Below, piece by piece: positions 24,256-32,964 of a stretch of DNA of 64,000 bases. Made by a program: the position numbers and the translations under genes. Below the pieces are notes generated by a model. That model saw nothing but the letters and a program-made list of their open reading frames with translations. It ran no database searches and was not told the DNA's origin. Source of the stretch: Ruegeria arenilitoris. Lineage in GTDB: Bacteria > Pseudomonadota > Alphaproteobacteria > Rhodobacterales > Rhodobacteraceae. Position 1 is the first letter of the stretch. Every line of letters begins with the position of its first letter. The stretch covers positions 1-64,000 of the forward strand of contig NZ_WPYP01000008.1 in the NCBI RefSeq assembly GCF_013030985.1, written 5' to 3'.

Positions 24256-25611
24256 TCAGATGGACAGCGAGGACCAGATGGGTTGGGATGTACCCAGTTT
24301 CGAGGCGGGCAGGGGCCAGGACATCTGCGCGGCCCCGACGGTCAACGCTGGTTTCAGGCGATGGCCTGTTCCCCAGCCTGACTCTTCGGGCTGTTGAATG
24401 TAGTCAGCAGCTGAAGCGCCGGTAATGTCACCTTGGGTTTCCGATTTCGCCAGTGCTGCCTGCAGTTCTGCCGTGCGAGCCAGTGACAGTTGGGCCAGCA
24501 TGATGGAGCTGCCGGAGGCTGCCTCGGCCAGTGCGGACAAGACGGCAGCGGCCATCAGATAGCCCGTCGCGTGGTCCAACGCCTGAACCGGCAGCGGTGT
24601 CGGTTTGTCGGCCTTGGCCCATGCGCGGCCGGCATCCGCGATCCCGGCGCTCATCTGCACGAGGCTGTCAAAGCCGCGCCGTGTGGACCACGGGCCTTGC
24701 CAACCGTAGGCGTTCAGGGTGACCTCGACCCGGTTTGGGGCCAGTTTGTCGCGTTTGATCTTGGTCAGACCAAGTGCATCCAGCGCGCCGGGCCGGTAGC
24801 CGTGGATGAAGACATCCGCCTGCGCCAGCAAGTCCTGCAATTTTGTCAGGCCATCGGGCGATTTCAGGTCCAAATAGGCGCAGTGTTTGCCCAGAGAGAT
24901 ATCCGGGATGACACCGGGCTCGTCCCATCCGGGCGGGTCAATGCGCAGAACCTCAGCCCCGAATCCCGCCAGCGTTCGGGTCGAGACCGGGCCGGCCAGT
25001 ACACGCGTCAGGTCCAGAACGCGCAGGCCCGCCAACGGGCGGCGGGCTGTGGCCTGAGGGCGGTCGCGCAGCGTGATGTGTCTAGGGTTTTGCCAGCCGA
25101 TCAGCGGGTCGCGGGACACAGAACGCCCCTGCGGATGTTCGAGCCATTCGGTACGGCTGCGCATGGCGGCGGCAACGCCGCCCTCGGCCACAATTGCGGC
25201 TTCCAGATCTGCGATCGACCACTCTTTCAACGCTTGCGCGACAGCGTCTCGATTGCCTTGAACCCCGAGAACCTTCAGCGCTGCCGCCTTGTGGCGCGGC
25301 AGGTTGGTGTGCAACCTGATCCAGCCGTCCGAGGCCTGATAATCCCCCGCCACGGCATCCCAGAGGCTGGGCATGTCCCACCCGTCCGGCTTGAACGAAA
25401 ACCCGTACCAGAGTGAGGCAAGCCGGTGATCAACTGAAATCTCTGGCGTGCCCGGTGCAAGGTTCAGAGCAGTCACAAGACGCGCCAGTTCCTGACCCAC
25501 GGCGGCAAAGCTGGCCGTGGCCAGTTCCGAAACCGCAAACGCGCTGGGCCGCGCGCCCTTTCCTGTCGTCTTGTAGCTGTCGGCGGCGGGGAGGGCGGAG
25601 AACAGGCTCAT
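24256..25611 (-). CDS. CaiB/BaiF-type (class III) CoA-transferase with permuted domain order
   Basis: A 451-residue protein. The usual family N-terminus (RPLAGLRVLDLTRVLAGPVSTRTL) begins only near residue 190, followed by the catalytic-Asp region RRGFDSLVQMSAGIAD and DHATGYL. The first ~180 residues (YQASDGWIRLHTNLPRHK and HPQGR) look like the part normally found at the C-terminus. It is the last gene of the peptide-type ABC operon, overlapping the permease by 4 bp. It moves CoA between carboxylic acids; the acid is unknown, but cotranscription suggests it activates the imported compound. Confidence 0.85.
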   Translation of the reverse strand: MSLFSALPAADSYKTTGKGARPSAFAVSELATASFAAVGQELARLVTALNLAPGTPEISVDHRLASLWYGFSFKPDGWDMPSLWDAVAGDYQASDGWIRLHTNLPRHKAAALKVLGVQGNRDAVAQALKEWSIADLEAAIVAEGGVAAAMRSRTEWLEHPQGRSVSRDPLIGWQNPRHITLRDRPQATARRPLAGLRVLDLTRVLAGPVSTRTLAGFGAEVLRIDPPGWDEPGVIPDISLGKHCAYLDLKSPDGLTKLQDLLAQADVFIHGYRPGALDALGLTKIKRDKLAPNRVEVTLNAYGWQGPWSTRRGFDSLVQMSAGIADAGRAWAKADKPTPLPVQALDHATGYLMAAAVLSALAEAASGSSIMLAQLSLARTAELQAALAKSETQGDITGASAADYIQQPEESGWGTGHRLKPALTVGAAQMSWPLPASKLGTSQPIWSSLSI

Positions 25612-26762
25612 TGCTGATAAGGGTCCAGACTGTCGCGCAGACCGTCACCGAGGAAGTTGAAGGCCAGCACCACGACGATGATCGGCAGCATCGGGATCGC
25701 CGTCCACGGGTAGATCTCGATCGAGGCCAGGTTTTGCGCGTCGTTCAACATCACGCCCCAACTGACCGCGGGGGCCCGCAGACCCAAGCCCAGGAAGCTG
25801 AGCGCGGTTTCCCCTAGGATCATCGCCGGGATCGACAAGGTGGCCGAAGCGATCAAATGGGACATGAAGTTCGGCAGCAGATGCTTGCGGATCACCCGGC
25901 CCGAACTTGCGCCCATCATCTCGGCGGCGCGTACGTATTCCTCTTCGCGCAGCGACAGGAACTTGGCGCGTACGGAACGGGCAAGGCCGGGCCAGTCGAG
26001 GATGCCGAGGATGATCGAGATGATGAAGAACACCGCGACAGGGCTCCAGTTCGACGGCACCGCAGCGGACAAGGCCAGCCACAGCGGCAGTTCCGGCAGC
26101 GAGCGCAGGATCTCGATTACGCGGTTGATGACCCAGTCGATCTTGCCGCCGAAATACCCGGCCATCGAGCCGAAGAAGATGCCCAGAACGAAGGACACGG
26201 TGATGCCGATCAGACCCACGGTCAGCGACAGCTGCGCGCCGTAGAGGATGCGGCTGAAAACGTCTCGGCCCAGGCGATCCGAGCCCCACAGGAACAGTGT
26301 CGCCCCTTCGGGCGCGCAGAACAGGTGGGTGTCCGACCTGATCAGACCGGCGAGTTTGTACTCGGCCCCTTCACAGAAAAACCTGAGCGGGCGGGGGTCA
26401 TCCAGGTCGGGGACGAACTTCCACTGGAAGGTTTCGAGGTCGGCCTCGGCCACGATAGGATAGACATGGGGACCGATGAATTCGCCCTCATGGAACCAGC
26501 TGACGCTTTGCGGCGGGGCATAGAGGTGCTCTCCATTCCGTTCATTCGGCCCATAGGGCGCGATGAACCCGGCAAAGGGTAGCATCAGGTAGCACAGCAG
26601 CAAGAAGACGCCCGAGATCAGGCCCAGCTTGTGGGTCTTGAATTTGCGCCAGACCAGCACCCAGTTGGGCGCGTCCAAATCGGCGCGCTCAAGCTGTTGC
26701 AGGGCCGCTTCTGGATCAAACGGGGCATCGTCGACATAGCGACCGTCAGGATGTTGGGTCAT
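25608..26762 (-). CDS. Peptide-type ABC transporter permease (YejE/DppC-like)
   Basis: Inner-membrane subunit, 384 aa. A cytoplasmic N-terminus leads to one helix (about 50-70), then a periplasmic loop of roughly 110 residues that is long for DppC and typical of YejE-like permeases, then five helices. The coupling motif (EYVRAAEMMGASSGRVIRKHLLPN) is clear. It overlaps the other permease gene by 4 bp. Substrate not predictable from the permease. Confidence 0.9.
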   Translation of the reverse strand: MTQHPDGRYVDDAPFDPEAALQQLERADLDAPNWVLVWRKFKTHKLGLISGVFLLLCYLMLPFAGFIAPYGPNERNGEHLYAPPQSVSWFHEGEFIGPHVYPIVAEADLETFQWKFVPDLDDPRPLRFFCEGAEYKLAGLIRSDTHLFCAPEGATLFLWGSDRLGRDVFSRILYGAQLSLTVGLIGITVSFVLGIFFGSMAGYFGGKIDWVINRVIEILRSLPELPLWLALSAAVPSNWSPVAVFFIISIILGILDWPGLARSVRAKFLSLREEEYVRAAEMMGASSGRVIRKHLLPNFMSHLIASATLSIPAMILGETALSFLGLGLRAPAVSWGVMLNDAQNLASIEIYPWTAIPMLPIIVVVLAFNFLGDGLRDSLDPYQQ

Positions 26763-27787
26763 GCTTCACGCCCTTCGTACCGGATGCGCGGGTCCAGCAT
26801 GACCAGCAGGATGTCAGAGATCATGGTGCCGATCAGGGTCAGCAGCGCCACGAACATCAGGATGAAGGCGGACAGGAACTGATCCTGCGTTTTCAGCGCC
26901 GTCAGCAGGGTGGGGCCGATGGTCTGAAGTCCCAGAACCACAGAGACCAGAACCGAGCCGGACACCATCGACGGCAGCAGGTTGCCAATGTCGGCCACGA
27001 AGGGGTTGAACGCCACGCGCAGCGGGTATTTCGTCAGCATCCGTGACGGGGCCATGCCCTTGGCGATGGCGGTTTCCACGTAAGGTTTCCCCAGCTCATC
27101 CAGCATATTGGCGCGCAGACGCTGCATCATGGCCGAGGCACCGGATGTGCCGATGACAAAAGTCGGAACGATCAGGTGAACGAGGATGGATTTCAATTTG
27201 TCCCAGCTCATTGGCAGACCTTCGAACCTGGGGTCCATCAGACCACCAATGGGCAGGTTGAAATAACGGTGACCGTAATAGAACAGGATAAGCGCCAGCA
27301 GAAAGTTCGGCGTTGCCAGCCCAAGATACCCCACAAAGGCCGAGGTATAGTCGATCCATGTCCGCGACCGTGCTGCAGCGATTACACCCAACGGCAGCGC
27401 AACGGCGTAGACAAACAGGATTGCGGCCAGGTTGACCACCACGGTTAACCACAGCGTGTCGCCCACGATATCGGCCACGGGACGGTCGAATTCGAATGAC
27501 CAGCCATAGTTGCCCTGCAGCAGCCCCTCGAACCCGTGGGGTCCGGGCCAAAACCCAGCCCAGATCAGATATTGCTCCCAGATGGGTCTGTCCAACGCGT
27601 ATTCCGCGCGTAGGAATTCGGCCTTGGCAACACCGGCGGATTGCCCGGAGGCCTGCAACTCAGCGATCTGGTTGCTGAGGTAGTCGCCGGGCGGCAAATT
27701 GATGATCACGAAGATCAGAACCGACACCACCAGCAGCGTCAGCAGCATCGTGAAAAAGCGATAGACTGCATAGCGCAGCATAACCAT
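26759..27787 (-). CDS. Peptide-type ABC transporter permease (YejB/DppB-like)
   Basis: Inner-membrane subunit, 342 aa, starting with the DppB-type helix (YAVYRFFTMLLTLLVVSVLIFVI) and LPPGDYL. Five further helices and the coupling region PYVETAIAKGMAPSRMLTKYPLR are seen. It pairs with the permease encoded just downstream (4-bp overlap) and follows the binding-protein gene by 14 bp. Confidence 0.92.
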   Translation of the reverse strand: MVMLRYAVYRFFTMLLTLLVVSVLIFVIINLPPGDYLSNQIAELQASGQSAGVAKAEFLRAEYALDRPIWEQYLIWAGFWPGPHGFEGLLQGNYGWSFEFDRPVADIVGDTLWLTVVVNLAAILFVYAVALPLGVIAAARSRTWIDYTSAFVGYLGLATPNFLLALILFYYGHRYFNLPIGGLMDPRFEGLPMSWDKLKSILVHLIVPTFVIGTSGASAMMQRLRANMLDELGKPYVETAIAKGMAPSRMLTKYPLRVAFNPFVADIGNLLPSMVSGSVLVSVVLGLQTIGPTLLTALKTQDQFLSAFILMFVALLTLIGTMISDILLVMLDPRIRYEGREA

Positions 27788-27801
27788 TTAGCTGCTCCTG
27801 A

Positions 27802-29712
27802 TCAGTCGGCGAAGAAGAATTCGTCCGGCCGGTGAATGCCGAAATGCGCGCCGGGCTCCCATGCCCACATGGCCTGTTCCGGCACGTTGCGCAGACGGTT
27901 CGAGACCACGACCGGCTGTGGCGCACCGTTCAGGATGCCGATGGCGAAAAGCTGGTCGGCGTGGATGTTCAGCATCTCGGTCCAGATCGCCTCGCGCTCT
28001 TCGTCGGTGGTGGCCACTTCCCAGTCGTGGGCCAATTGCATCAGCCGTTTAGCCTCGGGCATGTCGGGCGCTTCGCCCACGTCGCCGCTGGTCTGGTAAT
28101 ACTGACCCCATTTCGGCCAGGCCAGAAACACCTGATCCGTCGGCGCCAGATAAGCAGGAGACGTATGGGTCTGCGGAATGCCATCATCCCAGCCGAACCA
28201 GACCGAGGCCATAGTGTTGCCCGCAAACACGCGGTTGCGCAGGATATCGCGGTCCAGTGGACGCATCACCAGATCAACACCGATCTCACGCCAGGTGTCG
28301 GTGACGATCTGCAGCGCGTTTTCGACCTCTTGCCGTTCACCCGCGGTTTCGACGATCAGTTCCATCGGGCGGCCATCGGGGAGCAGGCGGATGCCGTTCT
28401 TGTTGCGCTCGGTCAGACCGGCCTCATCCAACAGGGCGTTGGCCTGTTCGATGTCAAATTGGGCCCAGGCCTGCGCGTTTTCCTCGTTATAAAACGGGGA
28501 CGCGGGCAAAACTGACATCGCGCCGGGTCGCGCCAGTTTGAAATAGAGCGCCTGGTTGATCGTGTTGCGGTCAATGGCCAACGACAGGGCTCGGCGCACG
28601 CGCACATCGCGCAGAACCTCGCGCCAGCCGTCATCGGCAAAGTTCAGGTTCGGATAGATCGCAATCTGCGAAGCAACACCGGTCTTCCACAGCCGTGTTT
28701 TGTAGTTTCCTACCTCTTCACCCTTTTTCAGGATCGAGGCATCGCGGAATGCCAGCCCACGCCCCTGCAGGTCGGTTTCACCGGCATTGGCTTTGGCCGC
28801 GACCAGACCGGGGGCGACGATCTCCATCTCGACCACATCAATATAGGGCAGTTGCACGCCGTTGCTGTCGATGCGGTGGTAATAGGGGTTGCGGACGAAG
28901 TTGTGCCGGATCTTCTTGCCCGAACTGGCGTTCAGCCAGGGCTGCAGTGTCGGCAGTTCGTGGTTGTCGTACTTGTAAAGGTTGTCCAGCTTGTTATGCA
29001 GCGCCGCCCAGCTTTTGACGCGTGCGTCGCTGACCAGAAAAGCAAGCTCTTCTGTGTCGGCATATTGCTGGTGGTATTTCTTCAAAAACGCGGCGGGCCG
29101 GTAGATGAAGGGCGGGCGCGCCTGCGCCAGCGATTGCAGGAAGTCGGGGTTAGGGTCTTCCCACTCATAAACAACAGTGGTTTCGTCGGGGAAGGACACG
29201 GTGGGCAGCTTGCCCTCGACGATCAGAAAATCCGGTGGACCCGAAGGGCTGAGAAGTTCGTTATTCGCCACGTCCTCCCACCAATAGCGGAAATCCTCGG
29301 ACGTGAACGGCGACCCATCCGACCATTTGTGCCCTTCGCGCAGATGCAACGTGAATTTGCGGTTACCCTCGCTTTCGTAGGATTCCAGCAGGTCCGGTAC
29401 CAGTTCGTAATTCTCGTTGAACCCGACCAGCCGGGCATAGCCATAGACAACCATCTGGCGGATGTCCTTGGACCGGGTGACCATGGTTCGCAACGTGCCG
29501 CCGGGTGTGCCGAACTCGCGCCCCTTGGCGGCCAGGTCAACCACCAGCGGTTCATTGGGCAGGCGGTCCTGAATGGGGGGCAGGTGCCCGGCCTTTACTT
29601 CGGTGACCCAGAATTCTCCTTCCAGTGGGGTGGGGGTGCCCGCCGTGGCGGGCAGAATCCATGTGGCGGCCAGCGCGGCGGCGAGAAACAGGGGGCGAGT
29701 GGTCTTAAACAT
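27802..29712 (-). CDS. Peptide-type ABC transporter substrate-binding protein
   Basis: Periplasmic SBP_bac_5 family protein, 636 aa, about 100 longer than DppA and similar to YejA-type proteins. The signal peptide ends ILPATAG. Family motifs include LEGHKWSDGSPFT-type sequence (LREGHKWSDGSPFTSEDF, about 130-148) and RRALSLAIDRNTINQALY (about 380). Its start lies inside the end of the ATPase gene (8-bp overlap), so it is cotranscribed with the importer. Confidence 0.92.
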   Translation of the reverse strand: MFKTTRPLFLAAALAATWILPATAGTPTPLEGEFWVTEVKAGHLPPIQDRLPNEPLVVDLAAKGREFGTPGGTLRTMVTRSKDIRQMVVYGYARLVGFNENYELVPDLLESYESEGNRKFTLHLREGHKWSDGSPFTSEDFRYWWEDVANNELLSPSGPPDFLIVEGKLPTVSFPDETTVVYEWEDPNPDFLQSLAQARPPFIYRPAAFLKKYHQQYADTEELAFLVSDARVKSWAALHNKLDNLYKYDNHELPTLQPWLNASSGKKIRHNFVRNPYYHRIDSNGVQLPYIDVVEMEIVAPGLVAAKANAGETDLQGRGLAFRDASILKKGEEVGNYKTRLWKTGVASQIAIYPNLNFADDGWREVLRDVRVRRALSLAIDRNTINQALYFKLARPGAMSVLPASPFYNEENAQAWAQFDIEQANALLDEAGLTERNKNGIRLLPDGRPMELIVETAGERQEVENALQIVTDTWREIGVDLVMRPLDRDILRNRVFAGNTMASVWFGWDDGIPQTHTSPAYLAPTDQVFLAWPKWGQYYQTSGDVGEAPDMPEAKRLMQLAHDWEVATTDEEREAIWTEMLNIHADQLFAIGILNGAPQPVVVSNRLRNVPEQAMWAWEPGAHFGIHRPDEFFFAD

Positions 29713-31477
29713 GGCATCTTACCTTATGGCCGGGCTCCATCTCTACCAGTGAAGGTATCACGGAGTCGGTAAATCGGAAGGCGTCATCCCAACTGTCTGG
29801 CGAACCCGCGCCCAAAGCAACCAATTTCAGGTCAATGGGTCGGTTGATGTCGGGTTCTGGCTGAGCGGCAATCAGCGCCTTGGTGTAGGGGTGGCGGGGA
29901 TTGTAGAAAAGGGTTTCGGGTGGGGCCTGCTCGACCACTAGGCCCCGGCGCATCACGGCGACCTCGTCGGCGATCCGCGCCACGACAGCAAGGTCGTGCG
30001 AGATGAAGAAATAGGAAAGATTCAGACTGTCCTGCAGGCTTTCCAACAGCGTCAGGATCTGTTCCTGAACCGAGACGTCCAGCGCCGAGGTAGGCTCGTC
30101 GCAGACGATCAGTTGCGGGTCCAGCATCATGGCGCGTGCGATTGACAGGCGCTGACGCTGACCGCCGGAAAAGGCATGAGGGTAGCGTTTCAGCATGTCG
30201 GCGTTCAGGCCGACCCGTTGCAACATCTCGGCCGCCTTGTCCCGCTGTTCCGACGTTGTGCCGATGTTGTGAATCTCCAGCGGCTCGGTCATGGCGTCCT
30301 GAATGCGCATCCGGGGGCTGAGCGAACTGTAGGGGTCTTGAAATACCATCTGCGCCTTGCGCTGAAAGGCGGTGCGCTGGGCGCGGGTCATGCGGTGCAC
30401 GGTGATCGGGTCGGTGTCCGGTGAGGTTCGAAACAGCACCTCACCACCGGGGTCGGGCGGTTCGGCCCCTAGCGCGATCCGGGCTGCCGTGGTCTTGCCC
30501 GAGCCGCTTTCGCCGACAATGGCTAGTGTCTTGCCGCGCGCCAGATTCAGATCGACGCCACGGCAGGCATGGATCAGTTTATCGCCCTGCCAGCCCCTGC
30601 TGGAGCGCATGGTATAGGTCTTTGACACGCCTTTCATCTGCAGGATCAAGTCTTCGTCGGGCATGGGGATGCCGACGGATTCCTCGTCCGGAATCTCGGG
30701 TGCGGCGTTGAACAACTGCTGCGTATAGGGGTGCGCGGGCGCGGTCAGAATCGGGGCTGCGGCACCGGCCTCCATCACGCGGCCCTTGTGCATGACAACG
30801 ACCTGTTCGGCCATATTGGCAACCACGCCCAGATCGTGCGTGACCAGGATCAGGGCCATCCCGGTCTCGCGTTGCAACTCCTTGATCAGGCCCAGCACCT
30901 GCGCCTGTGTCGTCACGTCAAGCGCGGTGGTCGGCTCATCCGCAATCAACAGTTCCGGCTTGGCTACCATGGCCATCGCAATCATGGCGCGCTGACGCAT
31001 CCCGCCGGACAATTCAAACGGGTAGGAATCATAGGCCCGCTGGGGATCGGGAAAGCCCACACGCTCGAACTGGGTAATAACTTCTTTGCGGGCCTGCGCC
31101 TCGGACGCGCCGCGATGCAGCCACAGAACTTCGCTGACCTGATTGCCGATCTTGTGCAGAGGCGACAGGGATCGCATCGGTTCCTGAAAGATCATCGATA
31201 TCCGGTTGCCGCGAATCCCGCGCATCTGCTTTTCGTTGATCCGGGTCAGATCCTCGGTGCCTTTGGAATCGTTCAGGATAATCGTGCCGCTGCGGATCTG
31301 GGCCGTGCGCGGCAAAATCCGCAATGCTGCCCGGCATGAGATCGTCTTGCCCGATCCGGACTCCCCCACCAAGGCCAGCGTCTGACCGGCTTCGACATCA
31401 AAATTGACGCCTTTGACAACAGGCTCACCCGCGCCAAATCTAATGCTCAGATCGCGGACGGACAACAACGCGGTCAT
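29705..31477 (-). CDS. Peptide-type ABC transporter, fused double ATPase (YejF/DppDF-like)
   Basis: A 590-residue protein with two full ABC domains. Domain 1 (about 1-260): Walker A GESGSGKT, signature LSGGMRQRAMIAMAM, Walker B LLIADEPTTALD. Domain 2 (about 285-555): GESGSGKTT, FSGGQRQRLSIARAM, IVCDEPTSALD. Each is followed by the oligopeptide-type C-terminal extension (HPYTQQL, HPYTKAL). First gene of the importer operon, unusual in preceding the binding-protein gene. Confidence 0.94.
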   Translation of the reverse strand: MTALLSVRDLSIRFGAGEPVVKGVNFDVEAGQTLALVGESGSGKTISCRAALRILPRTAQIRSGTIILNDSKGTEDLTRINEKQMRGIRGNRISMIFQEPMRSLSPLHKIGNQVSEVLWLHRGASEAQARKEVITQFERVGFPDPQRAYDSYPFELSGGMRQRAMIAMAMVAKPELLIADEPTTALDVTTQAQVLGLIKELQRETGMALILVTHDLGVVANMAEQVVVMHKGRVMEAGAAAPILTAPAHPYTQQLFNAAPEIPDEESVGIPMPDEDLILQMKGVSKTYTMRSSRGWQGDKLIHACRGVDLNLARGKTLAIVGESGSGKTTAARIALGAEPPDPGGEVLFRTSPDTDPITVHRMTRAQRTAFQRKAQMVFQDPYSSLSPRMRIQDAMTEPLEIHNIGTTSEQRDKAAEMLQRVGLNADMLKRYPHAFSGGQRQRLSIARAMMLDPQLIVCDEPTSALDVSVQEQILTLLESLQDSLNLSYFFISHDLAVVARIADEVAVMRRGLVVEQAPPETLFYNPRHPYTKALIAAQPEPDINRPIDLKLVALGAGSPDSWDDAFRFTDSVIPSLVEMEPGHKVRCHV

Positions 31478-31710
31478 GCGGGTGTTCCACCCGTTGGGCC
31501 GTAGGTCGGCATTCGCTTGATCAACTCCCCGTGTTTTTTGTCGCAGTTTCGCGCGGTTGGTGCTGGCTAGTCAAACCCGTTCTTGGGGTGAAATGTCGCG
31601 AAATCGTGAAACTGGCACCAATTCACCTACACAAAGTCTTGAGGATTTGTCATCACATGCCTTGTCGGCACCTTCTGACAAGTCGACTGGTATCAAGGAG
31701 AGATTTCCCC

Positions 31711-32208
31711 GTGTCCGACGATCAAAGCCGACTGGATCTGTTCATTGACCGCATGGTGTCGCAGCGCGCCTGTCTGGATTTCGCCATTGCCGAGACGCGT
31801 GGCTTGGCAGGGCCAGTGTTCGAGCTGGGGCTGGGCAACGGGCGCACCTATCATCACATGGTGCGATACGTGAAGAACCGCCCGGTCTATGTGTTTGAAC
31901 GTGCGGTGGCCTCGCATCCGGATTCGACACCCCCCGATGAACGGGTGATTCTGGGTGACGTGCGCGAGACGCTGCCCGCTGCACTGGATCGTTTCGGCGC
32001 GACTGCCAGCCTGATTCACGCTGACCTTGGCGGGCATAACCGGGAAAAGAACGACGCCTTCGCCCGCTTCGTCTCTCCCCTGATCGAGCCGTTGTTGGCC
32101 GAAGGCGGGCTGATGGTGTCCAGCGACCGGATGTATTTCGATACGCTGACCGAGCTGCCCTTGCCGCCAAATGCCGTCGAGGGGCGCTGTTTCATCTATC
32201 GCCGCTGA
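31711..32208 (+). CDS. Small class I SAM-dependent methyltransferase-like protein, paralogue
   Basis: A 165-residue protein with the SAM motif FELGLGNGRTYHHM, the parallel SHPDSTPPDERV stretch and ASLIHADLGGHN, clearly related to the gene at 14948. The GTG at 31711 is preferred because AAGGAG lies ten bases upstream; the open frame extends 60 codons further but with non-coding composition. A GST gene follows after 15 bp and may be cotranscribed. Target unknown. The 31478-31710 gap separates it from the divergent importer operon. Confidence 0.75.
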   Translation: MSDDQSRLDLFIDRMVSQRACLDFAIAETRGLAGPVFELGLGNGRTYHHMVRYVKNRPVYVFERAVASHPDSTPPDERVILGDVRETLPAALDRFGATASLIHADLGGHNREKNDAFARFVSPLIEPLLAEGGLMVSSDRMYFDTLTELPLPPNAVEGRCFIYRR

Positions 32209-32223
32209 CCCAGAGGGTTTCCC

Positions 32224-32853
32224 ATGCTGTTTTACGACTGCTCCACCGCCCCGAACCCGCGCCGGGCCCGCATGTTCATCGCGGAAAAAGGGCTGCAGGT
32301 CGAAACCCGCGACATCTCGATCGCCAACGGAGAGCAGCTGAGCGACGCATTCAAGGCGGTCAATCCAAACGGGACCCTTCCGGTTCTGGTCACCGATGAA
32401 GGCACGATGCTGGCCGAGAACCTTGGCATCGCGGCATATCTCGAGGCGCGATTTCCCGAGCCGCCCCTGATGGGGCGCACCCCGGATGAAATGGGGCTGG
32501 TTCTGATGTGGAACAGCATCATTGAACAACAGGGCGGTCAGCCGATTGCCGAGATACTGCGCAACACCCATCCCGCCTTTACCGACCGGGCGATTCCCGG
32601 TCCCGAGAATCACGCTCAGATCCCCGAACTGGCGCAACGGGGCGCGGCGCGGGTCGGGCATTTCTTCGATCTGCTGGAAAGGCGGCTGGCGGAAAGCCCC
32701 TATCTCACCGGGCCGGAATTCACTCTGGCCGATATTACCGCCTTCGTCTTCGTCGACTTTGCCCGCGTGATCAAGCAGCGGATTCCAGAGGGGAATTCGG
32801 CTACGCTGGCGTGGTTCGAAAAGATCTGCGCGCGTCCCAGCGCTCAACTTTAA
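32224..32853 (+). CDS. Glutathione S-transferase family protein
   Basis: A 209-residue cytoplasmic protein with a thioredoxin-like N-terminal domain (STAPNPRRARMFIAEKGLQ; VNPNGTLPVL with the cis-Pro; LAENLGIAAYLE in place of the common ES glutathione contact) and an all-helical C-terminal domain with the N-capping FTLADITAFVF. It conjugates or reduces electrophiles with glutathione; substrate unknown. RBS GAGGG precedes the ATG. Confidence 0.9.
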   Translation: MLFYDCSTAPNPRRARMFIAEKGLQVETRDISIANGEQLSDAFKAVNPNGTLPVLVTDEGTMLAENLGIAAYLEARFPEPPLMGRTPDEMGLVLMWNSIIEQQGGQPIAEILRNTHPAFTDRAIPGPENHAQIPELAQRGAARVGHFFDLLERRLAESPYLTGPEFTLADITAFVFVDFARVIKQRIPEGNSATLAWFEKICARPSAQL

Positions 32854-32891
32854 AACGGTGATTTCCGCTTGCCGACCGCGTGTGGCTGGAA

Positions 32892-32932
32892 CTGTACAGA
32901 AATGTCTAGACAGATGTGAACAGTGCGTCTAG
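32892..32932. promoter_or_regulatory. Operator-like palindromes upstream of the methylated-amine operon
   Basis: CTGTACAG (32892-32899), the perfect palindrome TGTCTAGACA (32903-32912) and GTCTAG (32927-32932) lie 33-73 bp before the flavoprotein start. GTCTAGAC cores are typical of GntR/HutC operators; the TetR-type protein encoded in the operon is the other candidate regulator. Confidence 0.55.
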
Positions 32933-32964
32933 CGTCCACTGCAAGCCATGCAGGAGAGGGCAGG

